Assembly: GCA_902826815.1 (NCBI GenBank)
Contig: CADEGF010000004.1
Span: forward strand, 108,194-172,193
Direction: 5' to 3'
From: an uncultured Mycobacteriaceae bacterium
GTDB lineage: Bacteria; Actinomycetota; Actinomycetes; Mycobacteriales; Mycobacteriaceae
Length of the DNA: 64,000 nt
Part shown: positions 39,701-49,280 of the stretch, piece after piece
Layout: each line of letters starts with the position of its first letter
How positions within the stretch are numbered: position 1 is the stretch's first letter
The notes under the pieces: generated by a model
Seen by the model: only the letters and a program-made list of their open reading frames with translations
Databases searched by the model: none
Told to the model about the DNA's origin: nothing
Program-made: the position numbers and the translations under genes

Positions 39701-42213
39701 TCGAGCCGCGTCCGCTCACCATCGGCTATTACTCCACCGTGCACGAGGGCAGCTTGATCAGGCCCGGCGGCGAGCCGATCCACGATGTGGACTACTGGAA
39801 GAAGGGGCTGCGGCACAGCGTCTACTTCACGCACGGCATCCGCAACGCTGTCGACAACGGCCACACCACGTTCCTGGAGCTGGCGCCGAATCCCGTTGCG
39901 CTCATGCAGGTCGGCCTCACCACCGCGTCGGCCGGGCTGCACGACGGACAGCTGATCGCGACGCTGGCGCGCAAGCAGAACGAAGCCGATTCGATGACCG
40001 CCGCGATGGCGCAGCTGTTCACTTACGGCCACGACATCGACTTCCGGACACTGTTCCCGCGCAAGTCTCGCGGCCTGGCAGGCGCGCTGGACTACGCGAA
40101 CATTCCGCCGACCCGGTTCCGGCGCAAGCCGCACTGGCTGGATGCCCGTTTCACCGCCGACAGCTCGGGGATGATTCCTGGTGGGCACGTGGCGTTGCCT
40201 GACGGCCGCCACGTCTGGGAGTACGCACCACGGAGTGAGACGGACCTGGCGGCGCTGGTGAAAGCCGCTGCGACGCGAGTGCTTCCGGACGCCAAACTGA
40301 CCGCGTCGGAGCAACGGGCGGTGCCCGCGGAGACTGCTCGCCTGGTCACCACATTGACCCGTCATCCCGGCGGAGCGAGTGTGCAGGTGCACGCCCGCAT
40401 CGACGAGTCGTTCACGCTCGTCTACGACGCCATCGTGACCCGAGGCGGCGCCGCGACCGCACTTCCCACCGCGGTCGGCGCCGGAACGGTCGCCGAGCTG
40501 GTTTCGGCCGCTCCAGCCGTCGCTGATGCTGACGACGACGTGGAGATCCTGCAGGACTCCCTCACCCAAGGCATCAATCTCGGTGCAGGCTTTGCGAAGT
40601 GGACTCCGGATTCGGGTGAGACGATCAGCCAGCGCCTCGGCGCGATCGTCGGCGGCGCGATGGGCTATGAGCCCGAGGATCTCCCGTGGGAGGTGCCGCT
40701 GATCGAGTTGGGCCTTGACTCGTTGATGGCGGTCCGGATCAAGAACCGCGTCGAGTACGACTTCGACCTTCCGCCGATTCAGCTGACCGCCGTGCGCGAC
40801 GCGAACCTGTACGCGGTCGAGAAGCTCATCGAGTACGCGATCGAGCACCGCGGCGAGGTCGAAGAGCTCGCGGAGCACCAGAAGACACAGACACCAGAAG
40901 AGATCGCGGCAGCGCAGGCCGAGCTCATGGGCGGAGCGACCACGGTCGCCGAGCTCGAAGAGAAGCTGGCCGAGGCCGGCGCTGCGCCCACCGAAACGCC
41001 TGCGCCCGCGCCTGATACCGACGCCCCGATCCCGCCGCCGCCGACCGACCCGTCGGGCCCGAAGGCCAACGGCGATCAGCCGAGTGCGGCGGCGCTCGCC
41101 GCTGAAGTGCTGACGCAGGAGGCCGTCACCGAGGCACTCGGCTCCGACGTGCCGCCGCGTGAGGCAGCCGAGCGGGTGACGTTCGCGACATGGGCCATCG
41201 TCACGGGCAAGTCACCTGGCGGCATCTTCAACGCGCTGCCCACGCTCGACGACGAGACGGCGGCGAAGATGGCGGCGCGGCTGACCGAACGCGCCGAGGG
41301 CACCATCACCGTCGACGATGTGAAGAACTCGCCGACGATCGAGGCGCTGGCCACCATCGTGCGCGAACACCTCGAGGCGGGTGAGCTCGACGGCTTCGTC
41401 CGGACGCTGCGCGCTCCGAAAGAGGGGTCGTCGAAGATCCCCGTCTTCGTGTTCCACCCCGCGGGTGGCTCGACGGTGGTCTACGAGCCCCTGCTGAACC
41501 GCCTTCCGGCGGACACTCCGATGTACGGCATCGAGCGGGTCGAGGGTTCCGTGGAGGAGCGCGCCGCCGAGTACGTCCCGAAGCTGCTGGAGCTGCACAA
41601 GGGCCCGTTCATCCTTGCCGGCTGGTCGCTCGGTGGTGCTCTGGCCTACGCGTGCGCGATCGGTCTTGAAGAAGCGGGCGCGGACGTGAAGTTCGTCGGC
41701 TTGATCGACATGGTGATGGCCGGCGAAGAGATCCCGAAGACCAAGGAAGAGACCAGGGCCCGGTGGGACCGCTACGCGAAATTCGCGGAGCGCACCTTCA
41801 ACGTGCAGGTACCTGCGATCCCGTACGAGCAGCTCGAGGAGCTCGACGATGACGGCCAGGTGCGGTTCGTGCTGGACGCCGTCAAGGCGAGCGGTGTGGA
41901 GATTCCCGGCGGTGTCATCGAGCACCAGCGGACGTCGTATCTCGACAACCGTCTGCTCGAGACCGCGGAGATCCGTCCGTACCACGGACACGTGACGCTC
42001 TATATGGCCGACCGCTACCACGACGACGCGATCTTCTTCGAGCCGCGGTACGCCACCAGGAAGCCCGACGGCGGCTGGGGCGAGTACGTCTCCGACTTGG
42101 AGATCGTGCCGATCGGGGGCGAGCACATCCAGGCGATCGACGAGCCGTACATTGCCAAGGTCGGCGCGCACATGAGCGAGGCGATCAACCGCATAGACGC
42201 GCAGGAGAAGTAG
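36778..42213 (+). CDS. pks13: Mycolic acid condensase Pks13
   Basis: This 1811-residue type I polyketide synthase has the order ACP-KS-AT-ACP-TE. Visible active sites are: N-terminal ACP Ser83 (GLSSRDAV), KS Cys312 (DTACSSSL) with His448 (EAHGTGT), AT Ser849 (GQSLGEA), second ACP Ser1315 (GLDSLMAV), and TE Ser1617 (AGWSLGGA), Asp1644 and His1783. It condenses the meromycoloyl chain with the carboxylated alpha branch and transfers the product to trehalose. It is about 78 residues longer than the 1733 I recall for M. tuberculosis; a long acidic linker between KS and AT (about residues 570-672) accounts for part of this. It is followed 5 bp later by accD4. Confidence 0.98.
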   Translation: MTDTEPDSQSTPEGDGAATAATSDEGDHEGFKLAPERAAAPARTDMTVAEMRDWLRNWISNATGQPADGIDDSVPMVELGLSSRDAVAMASDIEDLTGVTLTATVAFRHPTIESLATVIVEGEPEVYDDGEDADWSRDQDLDDIAIVGLATRFPGDMNTPDEMWQALLEGRDAITDLPEGRWEEFLDEPRLAERVAKAHVRGGYLKDIKGFDAEFFALSKLEADNIDPQQRMALELTWEALENARIPASSLRGEAVAVFMGSSNADYQNLALSDPSITHPYAITGNSSSIIANRVSYFFDFRGPSVTVDTACSSSLVAAHQGVQALRSGEADVAVVGGVNALVTPLVTIGFNEVGGVLAPDGRIKSFSQDADGYARSEGGGVLVFKRVADARRDGDEILAVIAGSAVNHDGRSNGMLAPNPDAQAEVLRKAYKNAGINPRDVDYIEAHGTGTILGDPIEADALGRVVGRGREADKPALLGAVKSNVGHLESAAGAASLSKMTLALRNNKLPPSINYAGPNPYIDFEGVRLKVNDAVTDWPRYSGHAITGVSGFGFGGANAHLVLREVLPSDLVEPEPETEDTSAGKHARGASAEEDPAVFVGGVRMDEYGEFVDSDSESDEPEAAGTYGEFGQHSFDTDDREPELPGLTDEAKRLLEVAREEMEAEEPHTPVVPLAISAFLTSRKRTAAAELADWIDSEEGRATSLEAIGRSLSRRNHGRSRAVVMAHDHDEAVKGLRALADGKQNPNVYSADGPVTNGPVWVLAGFGAQHRKMAKSLYLRDEVFADWINKVDALIQDELGYSVVELILDDSQDYGIETTQVTIFAIQVALGELLKHHGAKPGAVVGQSLGEAAAAYFAGGLSLADATRTICSRSHLMGEGEAMLFGEYIRLMALVEYSADEIKTVFSDYPDLEVCVYAAPTQTVIGGPPEQVDAIIERAEREGKFARKFQTKGASHTQQMDPLLGELAAELQGIEPRPLTIGYYSTVHEGSLIRPGGEPIHDVDYWKKGLRHSVYFTHGIRNAVDNGHTTFLELAPNPVALMQVGLTTASAGLHDGQLIATLARKQNEADSMTAAMAQLFTYGHDIDFRTLFPRKSRGLAGALDYANIPPTRFRRKPHWLDARFTADSSGMIPGGHVALPDGRHVWEYAPRSETDLAALVKAAATRVLPDAKLTASEQRAVPAETARLVTTLTRHPGGASVQVHARIDESFTLVYDAIVTRGGAATALPTAVGAGTVAELVSAAPAVADADDDVEILQDSLTQGINLGAGFAKWTPDSGETISQRLGAIVGGAMGYEPEDLPWEVPLIELGLDSLMAVRIKNRVEYDFDLPPIQLTAVRDANLYAVEKLIEYAIEHRGEVEELAEHQKTQTPEEIAAAQAELMGGATTVAELEEKLAEAGAAPTETPAPAPDTDAPIPPPPTDPSGPKANGDQPSAAALAAEVLTQEAVTEALGSDVPPREAAERVTFATWAIVTGKSPGGIFNALPTLDDETAAKMAARLTERAEGTITVDDVKNSPTIEALATIVREHLEAGELDGFVRTLRAPKEGSSKIPVFVFHPAGGSTVVYEPLLNRLPADTPMYGIERVEGSVEERAAEYVPKLLELHKGPFILAGWSLGGALAYACAIGLEEAGADVKFVGLIDMVMAGEEIPKTKEETRARWDRYAKFAERTFNVQVPAIPYEQLEELDDDGQVRFVLDAVKASGVEIPGGVIEHQRTSYLDNRLLETAEIRPYHGHVTLYMADRYHDDAIFFEPRYATRKPDGGWGEYVSDLEIVPIGGEHIQAIDEPYIAKVGAHMSEAINRIDAQEK

Positions 42214-42218
42214 GCGAC

Positions 42219-43769
42219 GTGACCAACCAAACCACCGCGGCACTGCTGGCTGAACTTCGCGAAAAGCTGGAGCTGGCAAAGGAACCCGGTGGCGAGAAGG
42301 CCGTCGCGAAGCGGGACAAGAAGGGCATCCCGAGCGCCCGCGCCCGCATCCACGCGCTCGTCGATCCGGGCAGCTTCCTGGAGATCGGTGCGCTGGCCAA
42401 GACGCCTGGTGATCCCGCCGCCCTCTTCGGCGACGGGGTGGTCACCGGGCACGCCACGATCAACGGGCGCCCGGTCGGCGTCTTCAGCCACGACCAGACG
42501 GTGTTCCAGGGTTCGGTCGGCGAGATGTTCGGCCGCAAGGTGGCCCGCCTGATGGAATGGGTGGCGATGGTCGGCTGCCCCATCATCGGCATCAACGACT
42601 CGGCAGGCGCCCGCATCCAGGATGCGGTCACCTCGCTGGCCTGGTACGCCGAACTCGGCCGCCGCCACGAGCTCTTGCGCGGGTTGGTGCCCGAGGTCTC
42701 GATCATCCTCGGCAAATGTGCTGGCGGCGCGGTGTATTCACCGATCCAAACCGACCTCGTGGTGGCGGTGCGCGACCAGGGCTACATGTTCGTCACCGGT
42801 CCCGACGTGATCAAGGACGTCACCGGCGAGGACGTCTCACTGGACGAACTCGGCGGTGCGGATGCCCAGGCCCGCTACGGCAACATCCACCAGGTCGTCG
42901 AGGATGAGAAGGCTGCCTTCCAGTACGTCCGCGATTACCTGAGCTTCCTGCCCCCCAACACCTTTGACGATCCGCCCGTCGTCAACCCCGGTCTGGAGCC
43001 GGAGACCACGCCGCACGATCTCGAGCTCGACTCGATCGTGCCCGACTCCGACAACACCGCCTATGACATGCACGAGATCCTGCTGCGGATCTTCGACGAC
43101 GGCGACGTCTTCGATGTGGCACAGCAGCAGGGGCAGGCCATCATCACCGCGTTCGCGCGCGTCGACGGGCGGCCGGTTGGGGTGATCGCGAACCAGCCGA
43201 TGTACCTGTCGGGTTCGATCGACAACGCGGCGTCGGACAAAGCGGCGCGGTTCATCAGGTTCTGCGACTCCTACAACCTCCCCTTGGTTTTCGTCGTCGA
43301 CACCCCCGGCTTCATGCCCGGCGTCGAACAGGAGAAGGGCGGCATCATCAAGCGTGGTGGCCGTTTCCTGAACGCGGTCGTCGAAGCCGATGTGCCGAAG
43401 GTGACGATCACGATCCGCAAGTCCTACGGCGGCGCCTATGCGGTGATGGGCTCCAAGCAGTTGAGCGCCGACCTGAACTTCGCATGGCCCACCGCCAGGA
43501 TCGCCGTTATCGGTGCGGAGGGCGCAGCCCAGCTGTTGGTGAAGCGGTTCCCGGACCCCACGGCGCCAGAGGTACAGAAGATCCGGGCGGAATTCATCGA
43601 GGGTTACAACCTCAACATGGCCACCCCGTGGATCGCCGCCGAGCGCGGGTTCATCGACGCGGTGATTCAGCCGCACGAGACCCGGCTACTGCTGCGCAAG
43701 TCGCTGCATCTGTTGCGGGACAAGCAGATCAAACGCGTGCAGCGTAAGCACGGCCTGACCCCGATCTAG
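42219..43769 (+). CDS. accD4: Acyl-CoA carboxylase carboxyltransferase subunit AccD4
   Basis: The 516-residue beta subunit carboxylates long-chain acyl-CoA (C24-26) to give the alpha-branch extender for Pks13, together with AccA3 and AccD5 encoded elsewhere. The carboxyltransferase signature is complete: [43 protein letters not shown], the second half-domain [19 protein letters not shown] and [22 protein letters not shown] 42219 is 5 bp after the pks13 stop. The fadD32-pks13-accD4 arrangement is the canonical mycolate condensation operon. Confidence 0.96.
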   Translation: MTNQTTAALLAELREKLELAKEPGGEKAVAKRDKKGIPSARARIHALVDPGSFLEIGALAKTPGDPAALFGDGVVTGHATINGRPVGVFSHDQTVFQGSVGEMFGRKVARLMEWVAMVGCPIIGINDSAGARIQDAVTSLAWYAELGRRHELLRGLVPEVSIILGKCAGGAVYSPIQTDLVVAVRDQGYMFVTGPDVIKDVTGEDVSLDELGGADAQARYGNIHQVVEDEKAAFQYVRDYLSFLPPNTFDDPPVVNPGLEPETTPHDLELDSIVPDSDNTAYDMHEILLRIFDDGDVFDVAQQQGQAIITAFARVDGRPVGVIANQPMYLSGSIDNAASDKAARFIRFCDSYNLPLVFVVDTPGFMPGVEQEKGGIIKRGGRFLNAVVEADVPKVTITIRKSYGGAYAVMGSKQLSADLNFAWPTARIAVIGAEGAAQLLVKRFPDPTAPEVQKIRAEFIEGYNLNMATPWIAAERGFIDAVIQPHETRLLLRKSLHLLRDKQIKRVQRKHGLTPI

Positions 43770-43831
43770 GCCGGCGGGGGCGGATCGTCATAGTGCCTCC
43801 CAGCCGCATGCTCGACGCCTACGCTGTCACC

Positions 43832-44212
43832 ATGAGGCGCATCCTTGCGCGTGCGGTCGTGCTCCTGGGATCGTTCGCGATTGGACTGTTGTTGGCCGTG
43901 TGGGTCGTTCCCGGAGTATCGATGTCTGCTTCGGCGTTCATCATCGCGGTTCTGGTGTTCTCGGCCGCGCAGGTTGTCCTGACCCTGGTGATCTTGAAGT
44001 TGCCTCATGGCTACGCGTCGCTGCTCCTCGGAGGTAGCGGCCTGGCAGTGACCTTTCTGGCGTTGGGGCTCGCCGCGGCATCGACACACGGGCTCACCAT
44101 CGACGGCACTCCGTCCTGGCTGGCGACCGCCCTCATCGTGTGGCTGGTGACCACCATCGGGGCCATTTCGCTGCCCGACGTCTTGGCTGGCGAACCCGTC
44201 GGCTCGACCTGA
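43832..44212 (+). CDS. Holin-4-superfamily-like (YvlD-type) membrane protein
   Basis: The protein has about 126 residues and four membrane segments (VVLLGSFAIGLLLAVWVVPGVS, AFIIAVLVFSAAQVVLTLVIL, GGSGLAVTFLALGLAA, LATALIVWLVTTIGAISL). The layout resembles the YvlD/phage-holin-IV superfamily, members of which are usually chromosomal envelope-stress proteins rather than phage lysis proteins. ATG 43832 is preferred over GTG 43793 because the earlier codons are polar and poorly fitting, but this is not certain. No phage genes lie nearby. Confidence 0.65.
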   Translation: MRRILARAVVLLGSFAIGLLLAVWVVPGVSMSASAFIIAVLVFSAAQVVLTLVILKLPHGYASLLLGGSGLAVTFLALGLAAASTHGLTIDGTPSWLATALIVWLVTTIGAISLPDVLAGEPVGST

Positions 44213-44298
44213 CATCGCGACGACGTCCAAATCGAACCTTTCGCGGCTGACGAGTCGTTAGCATTTGGCTATCCCGTCCGACCAGTCAGGGAGACGCG

Positions 44299-44610
44299 AT
44301 GGGCGACACGCACCACGATCCGAGCGACCATTCCCGGACCACGCAACCACACGCCGGCATCGTCATGAAGGACAACTTCTTCTGGCCAGGGTTGGTGCTC
44401 TTCGCAGTCGCAACCTTCGGGCTGATCACGACGGTGGCGGCGGCCGCTTACGGGCGCTACGAGTGGGTGACGTCGACGGTGGTCATCGCTGTGCTCGGCG
44501 TGATCGCCGGAGCGCTGTGGTTCGTCGTGGAACACCGTCGGGTAAGACTGATCGACACGCAGCGGCATACCGCTGCGAAAGATGGCGTGCCGCCCGACGT
44601 CGCTGATTGA
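44299..44610 (+). CDS. UsfY-like small membrane protein
   Basis: The 103-residue protein has a polar His-rich start (MGDTHHDPSDHSRTTQPHAG) and two membrane segments (PGLVLFAVATFGLITTVAAAAYG, STVVIAVLGVIAGALWFVV). The GDTHHDPxDHxRTT opening and the AAAYG end of the first helix are what I remember of UsfY-family proteins near sigF loci, so the name is offered with caution. Function is unknown; a stress-response link is inference. GGGAGACGCG precedes the ATG. Confidence 0.6.
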   Translation: MGDTHHDPSDHSRTTQPHAGIVMKDNFFWPGLVLFAVATFGLITTVAAAAYGRYEWVTSTVVIAVLGVIAGALWFVVEHRRVRLIDTQRHTAAKDGVPPDVAD

Positions 44611-44657
44611 AGCAGCTGTCGGTTCCTGCTGCCGATCTGGCGCACTACGATGCCGAT

Positions 44658-45116
44658 GTGACCGACCCCGCCCAGATTCTGAAGCATCCGGCGGTGACCG
44701 TCGCCGCAGGCGCGGTCTCAACCGCGGCCGGGGTGGCAGGGCAGGCCTACCTGGCCGTTGAGCGGCTGCCACTGCTCGGACCTCAGCTACGTCGGGGTCG
44801 AGCGGATCTGGCGCGACGCGGTGAGATCGTTATCGACCAGAGCATCGAGCCCGTCAAGGCGATCATCGCCACCGTCGCCGCGCAGGTGGTGGAACTGGTG
44901 CTCGACGAGCTCGACCTGAACAACCTGGTCCGTGAGCGCATCGACCTCCTCGGCCTTGCCGACGAGGTGATCGACGGTGTCGACCTGCGGGCGATCATCA
45001 GACAATCGACCGCGACGGTGACCGCCGATGTGATGTCCGATGTGCGCGGCCAGAGTGAGCGCGGCGACGACTTGGTGTCCGGTTTCGTCGACCGGCTCCT
45101 CGGCCGCCAACAGTGA
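44658..45116 (+). CDS. Conserved protein of unknown function, coupled to RDD gene
   Basis: This 152-residue protein is probably membrane-associated: a moderately hydrophobic Ala/Val segment (VTVAAGAVSTAAGVAGQAYLAV) leads into amphipathic helices with a striking VVELVLDELDLNNLVRERIDLLGLADEVIDGVDL stretch, shown here by its core LDELDLNNLVRERIDL. I do not recognise the family. GTG 44658 is preferred over TTG 44607, which overlaps the UsfY-like gene. The stop overlaps the RDD start by 4 bp (GTGA), so the two work together. Confidence 0.7.
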   Translation: MTDPAQILKHPAVTVAAGAVSTAAGVAGQAYLAVERLPLLGPQLRRGRADLARRGEIVIDQSIEPVKAIIATVAAQVVELVLDELDLNNLVRERIDLLGLADEVIDGVDLRAIIRQSTATVTADVMSDVRGQSERGDDLVSGFVDRLLGRQQ

Positions 45117-45583
45117 CCGAATTCGAACAGCCGCGCGTCGCGGGCATCGTCAGTCGAGGCGTCGCGGCGATCATCGACTTGACCGTGGTCGGCGTTGTCA
45201 TCGGCCTGCTGTATCTGGGTCTGCTGCTCAGCAGGCTCATCTTCAACCCCACTGCGTTCCAATTGCCTGCGGTGGATGTGCTGTTCTCGAGCGCGGCCGT
45301 GCTGTTCATCTCAACGCTGTATCTCGCTGGCGCATGGTCGGTTTCTGGCTGCACGGTCGGGGCGGTGGTGATGGGCGTTCGGGTGGTCGGTCGGCGATCC
45401 GATCGCGTGCCACCCGTCGTCGCCGTGCTGCGGGCCGCCGCGTGTGTGCTGTTCCCGATCGGGCTGGCCTGGGTCGCCGTCGACAAGCGCAGGCGCTCCG
45501 TTCAGGACATCGTGTTCCGCACCCGGGTGCGCTATGTAGACAAGGCACCCCGCGAACCAGAAGGCTCGCGGGGTGCCGGGTAA
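45113..45583 (+). CDS. RDD-family membrane protein
   Basis: This 156-residue protein has three to four membrane segments and the RDD signatures: the RGVAAIIDLTVVGVVIGLLY start (Arg-Asp in helix 1) and TVGAVVMGVRVV followed by a cytoplasmic loop and a final helix. RDD proteins are thought to be small transporters, some of them cation antiporters. The gene is coupled to the preceding unknown gene. Its last codons form one arm-to-arm hairpin that doubles as a terminator towards katG. Confidence 0.8.
   Translation: MTEFEQPRVAGIVSRGVAAIIDLTVVGVVIGLLYLGLLLSRLIFNPTAFQLPAVDVLFSSAAVLFISTLYLAGAWSVSGCTVGAVVMGVRVVGRRSDRVPPVVAVLRAAACVLFPIGLAWVAVDKRRRSVQDIVFRTRVRYVDKAPREPEGSRGAG
45545..45576. terminator. 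Bidirectional hairpin between RDD gene and katG
   Basis: A perfect 11-bp stem, GCACCCCGCGA (45545-45555) against TCGCGGGGTGC (45566-45576), with a 10-nt loop lies inside the last codons of the RDD gene and 18 bp beyond the katG stop on the other strand. It can end transcription from both sides. Confidence 0.7.
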
Positions 45584-45594
45584 ATCAGGTACTG

Positions 45595-47811
45595 CTACTT
45601 CTCCAGGTCGAACCGGTCGTTGTTCATCACCTTGACCCATGCGGCGACGAAGTCCTCGACGAACTTGTCCTTGCTGTCTTCCTGCGCATAGATCTCGGCG
45701 ATATTACGAAGCACCGAGTTCGAGCCGAACACGAGGTCGTTGGCGGTGGCCGTCCACTTGACCGCGCCCGAGGAACGGTCCCGTCCCTCATAGACGTTCT
45801 CGACCGTCTCCGACGGCTTCCACTCCGTGCCCATGTCGACCAGGTTGACGAAGAAGTCGTTGGTCAGCGCGCCCGGCTTGTCGGTGAACACGCCGTGCTT
45901 GCTGCCGCCGTGGTTGACGTTGAGCACCCGCAGACCGCCGACCAGCACCGCCAACTCCGGAGCGGTCAGGTCGAGCATGTACGCCTTCTCGACCAGAAGC
46001 TGCTCCAACGGCGCCTTCTCGCCAGGACGCACGAAGTTGCGGAACCCGTCGGCCCGCGGTTCGAGCACCTCGAACGAGTCGACGTCGGTCTGCTCCTGCG
46101 AGGCGTCGGTACGACCGGGCGCGAAGTGCGCGTCGATCTCGAAACCTGCGTCGCGGGCAGCCTTTTCCACCGCCGCCGTGCCGCCGAGCACGATCAGGTC
46201 GGCCAGCGAGACGTTCTTGCCGAAATCCTGCTGGATCTTCTCGAGCACCGGCAGCACCTTCGCCAGCTCCGACGGTTCGTTGGCCTCCCAGTCCTTCTGC
46301 GGCTCGAGGCGAATCCGCGCACCGTTGGCGCCACCGCGCTTATCGGTGCCGCGGAAGCTCGCTGCCGACGACCACGCCGTCTTCACCAGCTGCTGCACGG
46401 ACAACCCCGAGTCGAGCAGCTTGGCCTTGAGCGCCTTGATGTCGGCCTCGTCGATCAGCTCACCCTCGACAGCGGGAACCGGGTCCTGCCACAGCTGCGG
46501 CTCTGCGATCCACGGGCCGAGGTAGCGGTCGATCGGGCCCATGTCGCGGTGCATCAGCTTGTACCAGGCCTTGGCGAAGGCCTCGTCCATCTCCTCGGGG
46601 TGCTCGGCCCACCGACGCGTGATCTCGCCGTAGATCGGGTCCACCCGCATCGAGACGTCGGTGACGAGCATCGTCGGCTTACGGCCCGGGCCGCCGAACG
46701 GATCCGGGATGATGTCCCCGGCGTCCTTCGCCTCGAACTGCCACGCACCGCCGGGGCTCTTCGTCAGCTCCCACTCGTGGCCGTACAGCGTCTCGAGGAA
46801 ACTGTTGTCCCACTTCGTCGGCGTCGGCGTCCACACGACCTCCAGGCCGCTGGTGATGGTGTCGCCGGCCTTGCCCGAACCGAACGGGCACTTCCAGCCC
46901 AGGCCCTGCTGCTCGATGGGGGCACCCTCGGGCTCGGGTCCCATGCCATCGTCGGGGCCCGCGCCGTGCGTCTTGCCGAGGGTGTGGCCGCCGACGATCA
47001 GCGCCGCGGTCTCCTCGTCGTTCATCGCCATCCGGCCGAACGTCTCGCGAATGTCATGCGCGGCGGCAATCGGATCCGGCTTGCCCTCCGGGCCTTCCGG
47101 GTTCACGTAGATCAGGCCCATGGTGGTGGCGCCGTACGGTTCGGCCAGCGTGCGGTCGCTGTCGTTCGTCCCGCCGTAGCGCTGGTCGGTGCCCAGCCAG
47201 GTGTCCTCCTGGCCCCACAACATCTCCTCGGGCTCCCAAATGTCCGCGCGGCCGAAGGCGAAGCCCAACGTCTTGAAGCCCGCCGCCTCCAGCGCGGCGT
47301 TGCCTGCGTACGCGATCAGGTCGGCCCAGGAGATCTTGTTGCCGTACTTCCGCTTGAGCGGCCACAGCAGCCGGCGCGCCTTGTCCAGGCTTGCGTTGTC
47401 GGGCCAGCTGTTGAGCGGGGCGAAGCGCTGCGCGCCCTGCCCTGCGCCGCCGCGGCCGTCGTGGATACGGTAGGTCCCTGCCGCGTGCCAGCTCATGCGG
47501 ACGAACAGGCCGCCATAGCTGCCGTAGTCGGCGGGCCACCAGTCCTGCGAGGTGTTGATCAGCTCGATGACGTCCCGCTTGAACGCCTCGACGTCGAGCT
47601 TCTTGAACTCCTCGGCGTAGTCGAAGTCCGCACCGAGTGGGTTGCCTTTCTCGTTCTGCTTGTGCAGCACCGACACGTCCACCTGGTCGGGCCACCAGTC
47701 CTGGTTCTTCCGTGGAGCGTGCGATTTGGGTTGCGGTGCATCGATTGCCGGGTTCTCGCTATCGCTTCCGCTGGCGGTAGCGCTGCTAGAGGTGGTCGTG
47801 CTATCGGACAC
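45595..47811 (-). CDS. katG: Catalase-peroxidase KatG
   Basis: This 738-residue bifunctional heme enzyme removes hydrogen peroxide and in M. tuberculosis activates isoniazid. The N-terminal peroxidase domain has the distal site [12 protein letters not shown] (Arg, Trp, His), the proximal heme ligand in [13 protein letters not shown] and the Tyr of GLIYVNPEG that forms the Met-Tyr-Trp adduct. The loop DTITSGLE carries Ser321, the counterpart of the Ser315 changed in isoniazid-resistant strains. The C-terminal degenerate peroxidase domain (from about residue 440) is present. It lies 37 bp downstream of furA and is cotranscribed with it. Confidence 0.97.
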   Translation of the reverse strand: MSDSTTTSSSATASGSDSENPAIDAPQPKSHAPRKNQDWWPDQVDVSVLHKQNEKGNPLGADFDYAEEFKKLDVEAFKRDVIELINTSQDWWPADYGSYGGLFVRMSWHAAGTYRIHDGRGGAGQGAQRFAPLNSWPDNASLDKARRLLWPLKRKYGNKISWADLIAYAGNAALEAAGFKTLGFAFGRADIWEPEEMLWGQEDTWLGTDQRYGGTNDSDRTLAEPYGATTMGLIYVNPEGPEGKPDPIAAAHDIRETFGRMAMNDEETAALIVGGHTLGKTHGAGPDDGMGPEPEGAPIEQQGLGWKCPFGSGKAGDTITSGLEVVWTPTPTKWDNSFLETLYGHEWELTKSPGGAWQFEAKDAGDIIPDPFGGPGRKPTMLVTDVSMRVDPIYGEITRRWAEHPEEMDEAFAKAWYKLMHRDMGPIDRYLGPWIAEPQLWQDPVPAVEGELIDEADIKALKAKLLDSGLSVQQLVKTAWSSAASFRGTDKRGGANGARIRLEPQKDWEANEPSELAKVLPVLEKIQQDFGKNVSLADLIVLGGTAAVEKAARDAGFEIDAHFAPGRTDASQEQTDVDSFEVLEPRADGFRNFVRPGEKAPLEQLLVEKAYMLDLTAPELAVLVGGLRVLNVNHGGSKHGVFTDKPGALTNDFFVNLVDMGTEWKPSETVENVYEGRDRSSGAVKWTATANDLVFGSNSVLRNIAEIYAQEDSKDKFVEDFVAAWVKVMNNDRFDLEK

Positions 47812-47848
47812 AACATTCCTTCCGGGAGTGGGTTTAACAGGGCTGTGA

Positions 47849-48307
47849 TCACGGGTGTGATCGCGAAACTTGTTGTGCTGCCGTGCAGTCGGGGCACAGG
47901 CCCCAGTAGATGACCTCGGCCTCGTCGATCGAGAAGCCGGCGAGGGAGCCGTCCTCGTCGGCGGCGATCAAGCACGGAGCGTCACCGACTGCGCAGTCCA
48001 CGTCGGCGATGACACCGCAGGAACGGCAGACGACGTGGTGGTGGTTGTCGCCGACTCGCGATTCGTATCGCGCGACGGAGCCGGACGGCTGAATCTTTCG
48101 CAGCAGGCCGGCCGACGTCAGCGTGCTGAGCGAGTCGTAGACGGCCTGATGGGACACGTCGGGCAGATCCGCGCGGACGGCCCTGATGATCGAGTCGGTG
48201 TCGGCGTGCGGATGGGTGTGCACAGCGTCGAGGACCGCGACGCGGGGACGGGTCACGCGTAGGGCGGCTCCCCGCAGCATCTGCTGGAATTCTTCTGCCG
48301 AGGGCAC
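47849..48307 (-). CDS. furA: Ferric-uptake-type regulator FurA
   Basis: This 152-residue Fur-family repressor has a winged helix in residues 1-85 ([35 protein letters not shown]), the metal motif [18 protein letters not shown] (His cluster and CxxC), and a second CxxC near the C-terminus (GLCPDC). It represses itself and katG. GTG 48307 is chosen because a good -35/-10 promoter ends about 7 nt before it and the family begins there, so the mRNA is probably leaderless. A longer open frame through the promoter is rejected. Confidence 0.95.
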   Translation of the reverse strand: MPSAEEFQQMLRGAALRVTRPRVAVLDAVHTHPHADTDSIIRAVRADLPDVSHQAVYDSLSTLTSAGLLRKIQPSGSVARYESRVGDNHHHVVCRSCGVIADVDCAVGDAPCLIAADEDGSLAGFSIDEAEVIYWGLCPDCTAAQQVSRSHP

Positions 48308-48348
48308 GTCAAAAGTCTTATCCCTTTTCTGGAATAAGTCAAGAAAAT
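48308..48348 (-). promoter_or_regulatory. furA-katG promoter and FurA operator
   Basis: On the minus strand TTGACT (48342-48337) and TAAGAC (48320-48315) are separated by 16 bp, and the GTG of furA follows 7 nt later. The spacer TATTCCAGAAAAGGGA is the AT-rich sequence reported as the conserved FurA-binding site in mycobacteria. The whole control region is only about 40 bp, squeezed between furA and the upstream hydrolase gene. Confidence 0.8.
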
Positions 48349-49263
48349 CTACAGGGCGCTTATCTCGAGCCAGTCGTCGACCATGAACGCGTCGCCACGC
48401 GCCACCACGGTGGCCCCGCCATGTCCGGGATAGTGCGCGGGAATGACCGGTGCGCGGCGTCTGGAAGCCTCGGTGAGCACGCGCTTGCGCGTCACCGCAG
48501 CGGCGTCGAAATCCTCGTCGAACGCGCACGGATCCGACGGCCTGTGCAGCTGCAGCGGCGAATGAGTGAGGTCGCCGACGAAGACGGCAGGCTTACCTGC
48601 GTCGAGCCACAGCACCGATGAGCCGGGTGTGTGACCGGGTGCAGGCCGCAGCCGCAACGATTCACTGATCGCATAGTCGTCTGACCACAGCTCGATCTGT
48701 CCCGCCTCGTCGACGGGCGCGACGCTGTCCTCCCACACAAGGCGGCTGCCTGCCTGGCGGGCCTGTTCGTCCTCGGTCCGCGCAGGAGGCCGCGCATCCT
48801 CGTTGTCCGGGTGGAAATACCGGTAGTCGGCCTCGGGGATGAGGTACCGCGCGTTTGGAAAGGTCGGGACCCAGGAATCGCCGTCCCGCTTGGTATTCCA
48901 CCCAACGTGGTCGGTGTGTATGTGCGTGTTGACGACGACGTCGACGAACTCGGGCGTCACCCCGGCGCTTGACAGTTCGCGCAGGAAGTCGGTGTTCAGA
49001 TGGTCGAGCGGGGGCATCGCCGCGCGATCGCGATCGTTGCCGACACCGGTGTCCACCACCACGGTCAGGCCGTCGACTTCGACCACCCAGGTCTGCATCG
49101 CGGCTCGCCAGTGATCGCTGCCCCAGAATGTCGGCGAGTACTCCGGCGCCAGCTCCTGCCACGCCGACTCCGGAGTCTGCGGGAACACGCTGCGCGGAAG
49201 GTCGATGGGGAGCTCGACGACGCGGGTCAGCGTCGCTGCGCCCAACTTCGCACGGTCGGCCAC
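48349..49263 (-). CDS. MBL-fold metallohydrolase
   Basis: The 304-residue protein has the metallo-beta-lactamase metal motif NTHIHTDHVGWN (HxHxDH), the later His in APGHTPGSS, an Asp in VFVGDLTHSP and the final His in IPAHYPGHGG. The set of ligands suggests a two-metal hydrolase. It resembles the broad quorum-quenching lactonase/hydrolase group, but the substrate cannot be read from the sequence. There is no signal peptide. It sits between embB and furA on the same strand, with its start 17 bp beyond the embB end. Confidence 0.85.
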   Translation of the reverse strand: MADRAKLGAATLTRVVELPIDLPRSVFPQTPESAWQELAPEYSPTFWGSDHWRAAMQTWVVEVDGLTVVVDTGVGNDRDRAAMPPLDHLNTDFLRELSSAGVTPEFVDVVVNTHIHTDHVGWNTKRDGDSWVPTFPNARYLIPEADYRYFHPDNEDARPPARTEDEQARQAGSRLVWEDSVAPVDEAGQIELWSDDYAISESLRLRPAPGHTPGSSVLWLDAGKPAVFVGDLTHSPLQLHRPSDPCAFDEDFDAAAVTRKRVLTEASRRRAPVIPAHYPGHGGATVVARGDAFMVDDWLEISAL

Positions 49264-49280
49264 ATCCGCACCCTACGACG

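Noticed and set aside
43832-44212. Holin-like gene as sign of a prophage
   Set aside because: No integrase, portal, capsid, lysin or attachment site is nearby, and chromosomal proteins of this superfamily are common.
45040-47913. 957-codon open frame opposite katG
   Set aside because: It runs antisense through the whole of katG and parts of two other well-supported genes. Its Arg/Leu/Val-rich translation has no domain, so it is a GC-rich shadow frame.
48349-49263. N-acyl-homoserine-lactone lactonase or beta-lactamase
   Set aside because: The metal motif is shared by many hydrolases. Nothing in the sequence supports one substrate.
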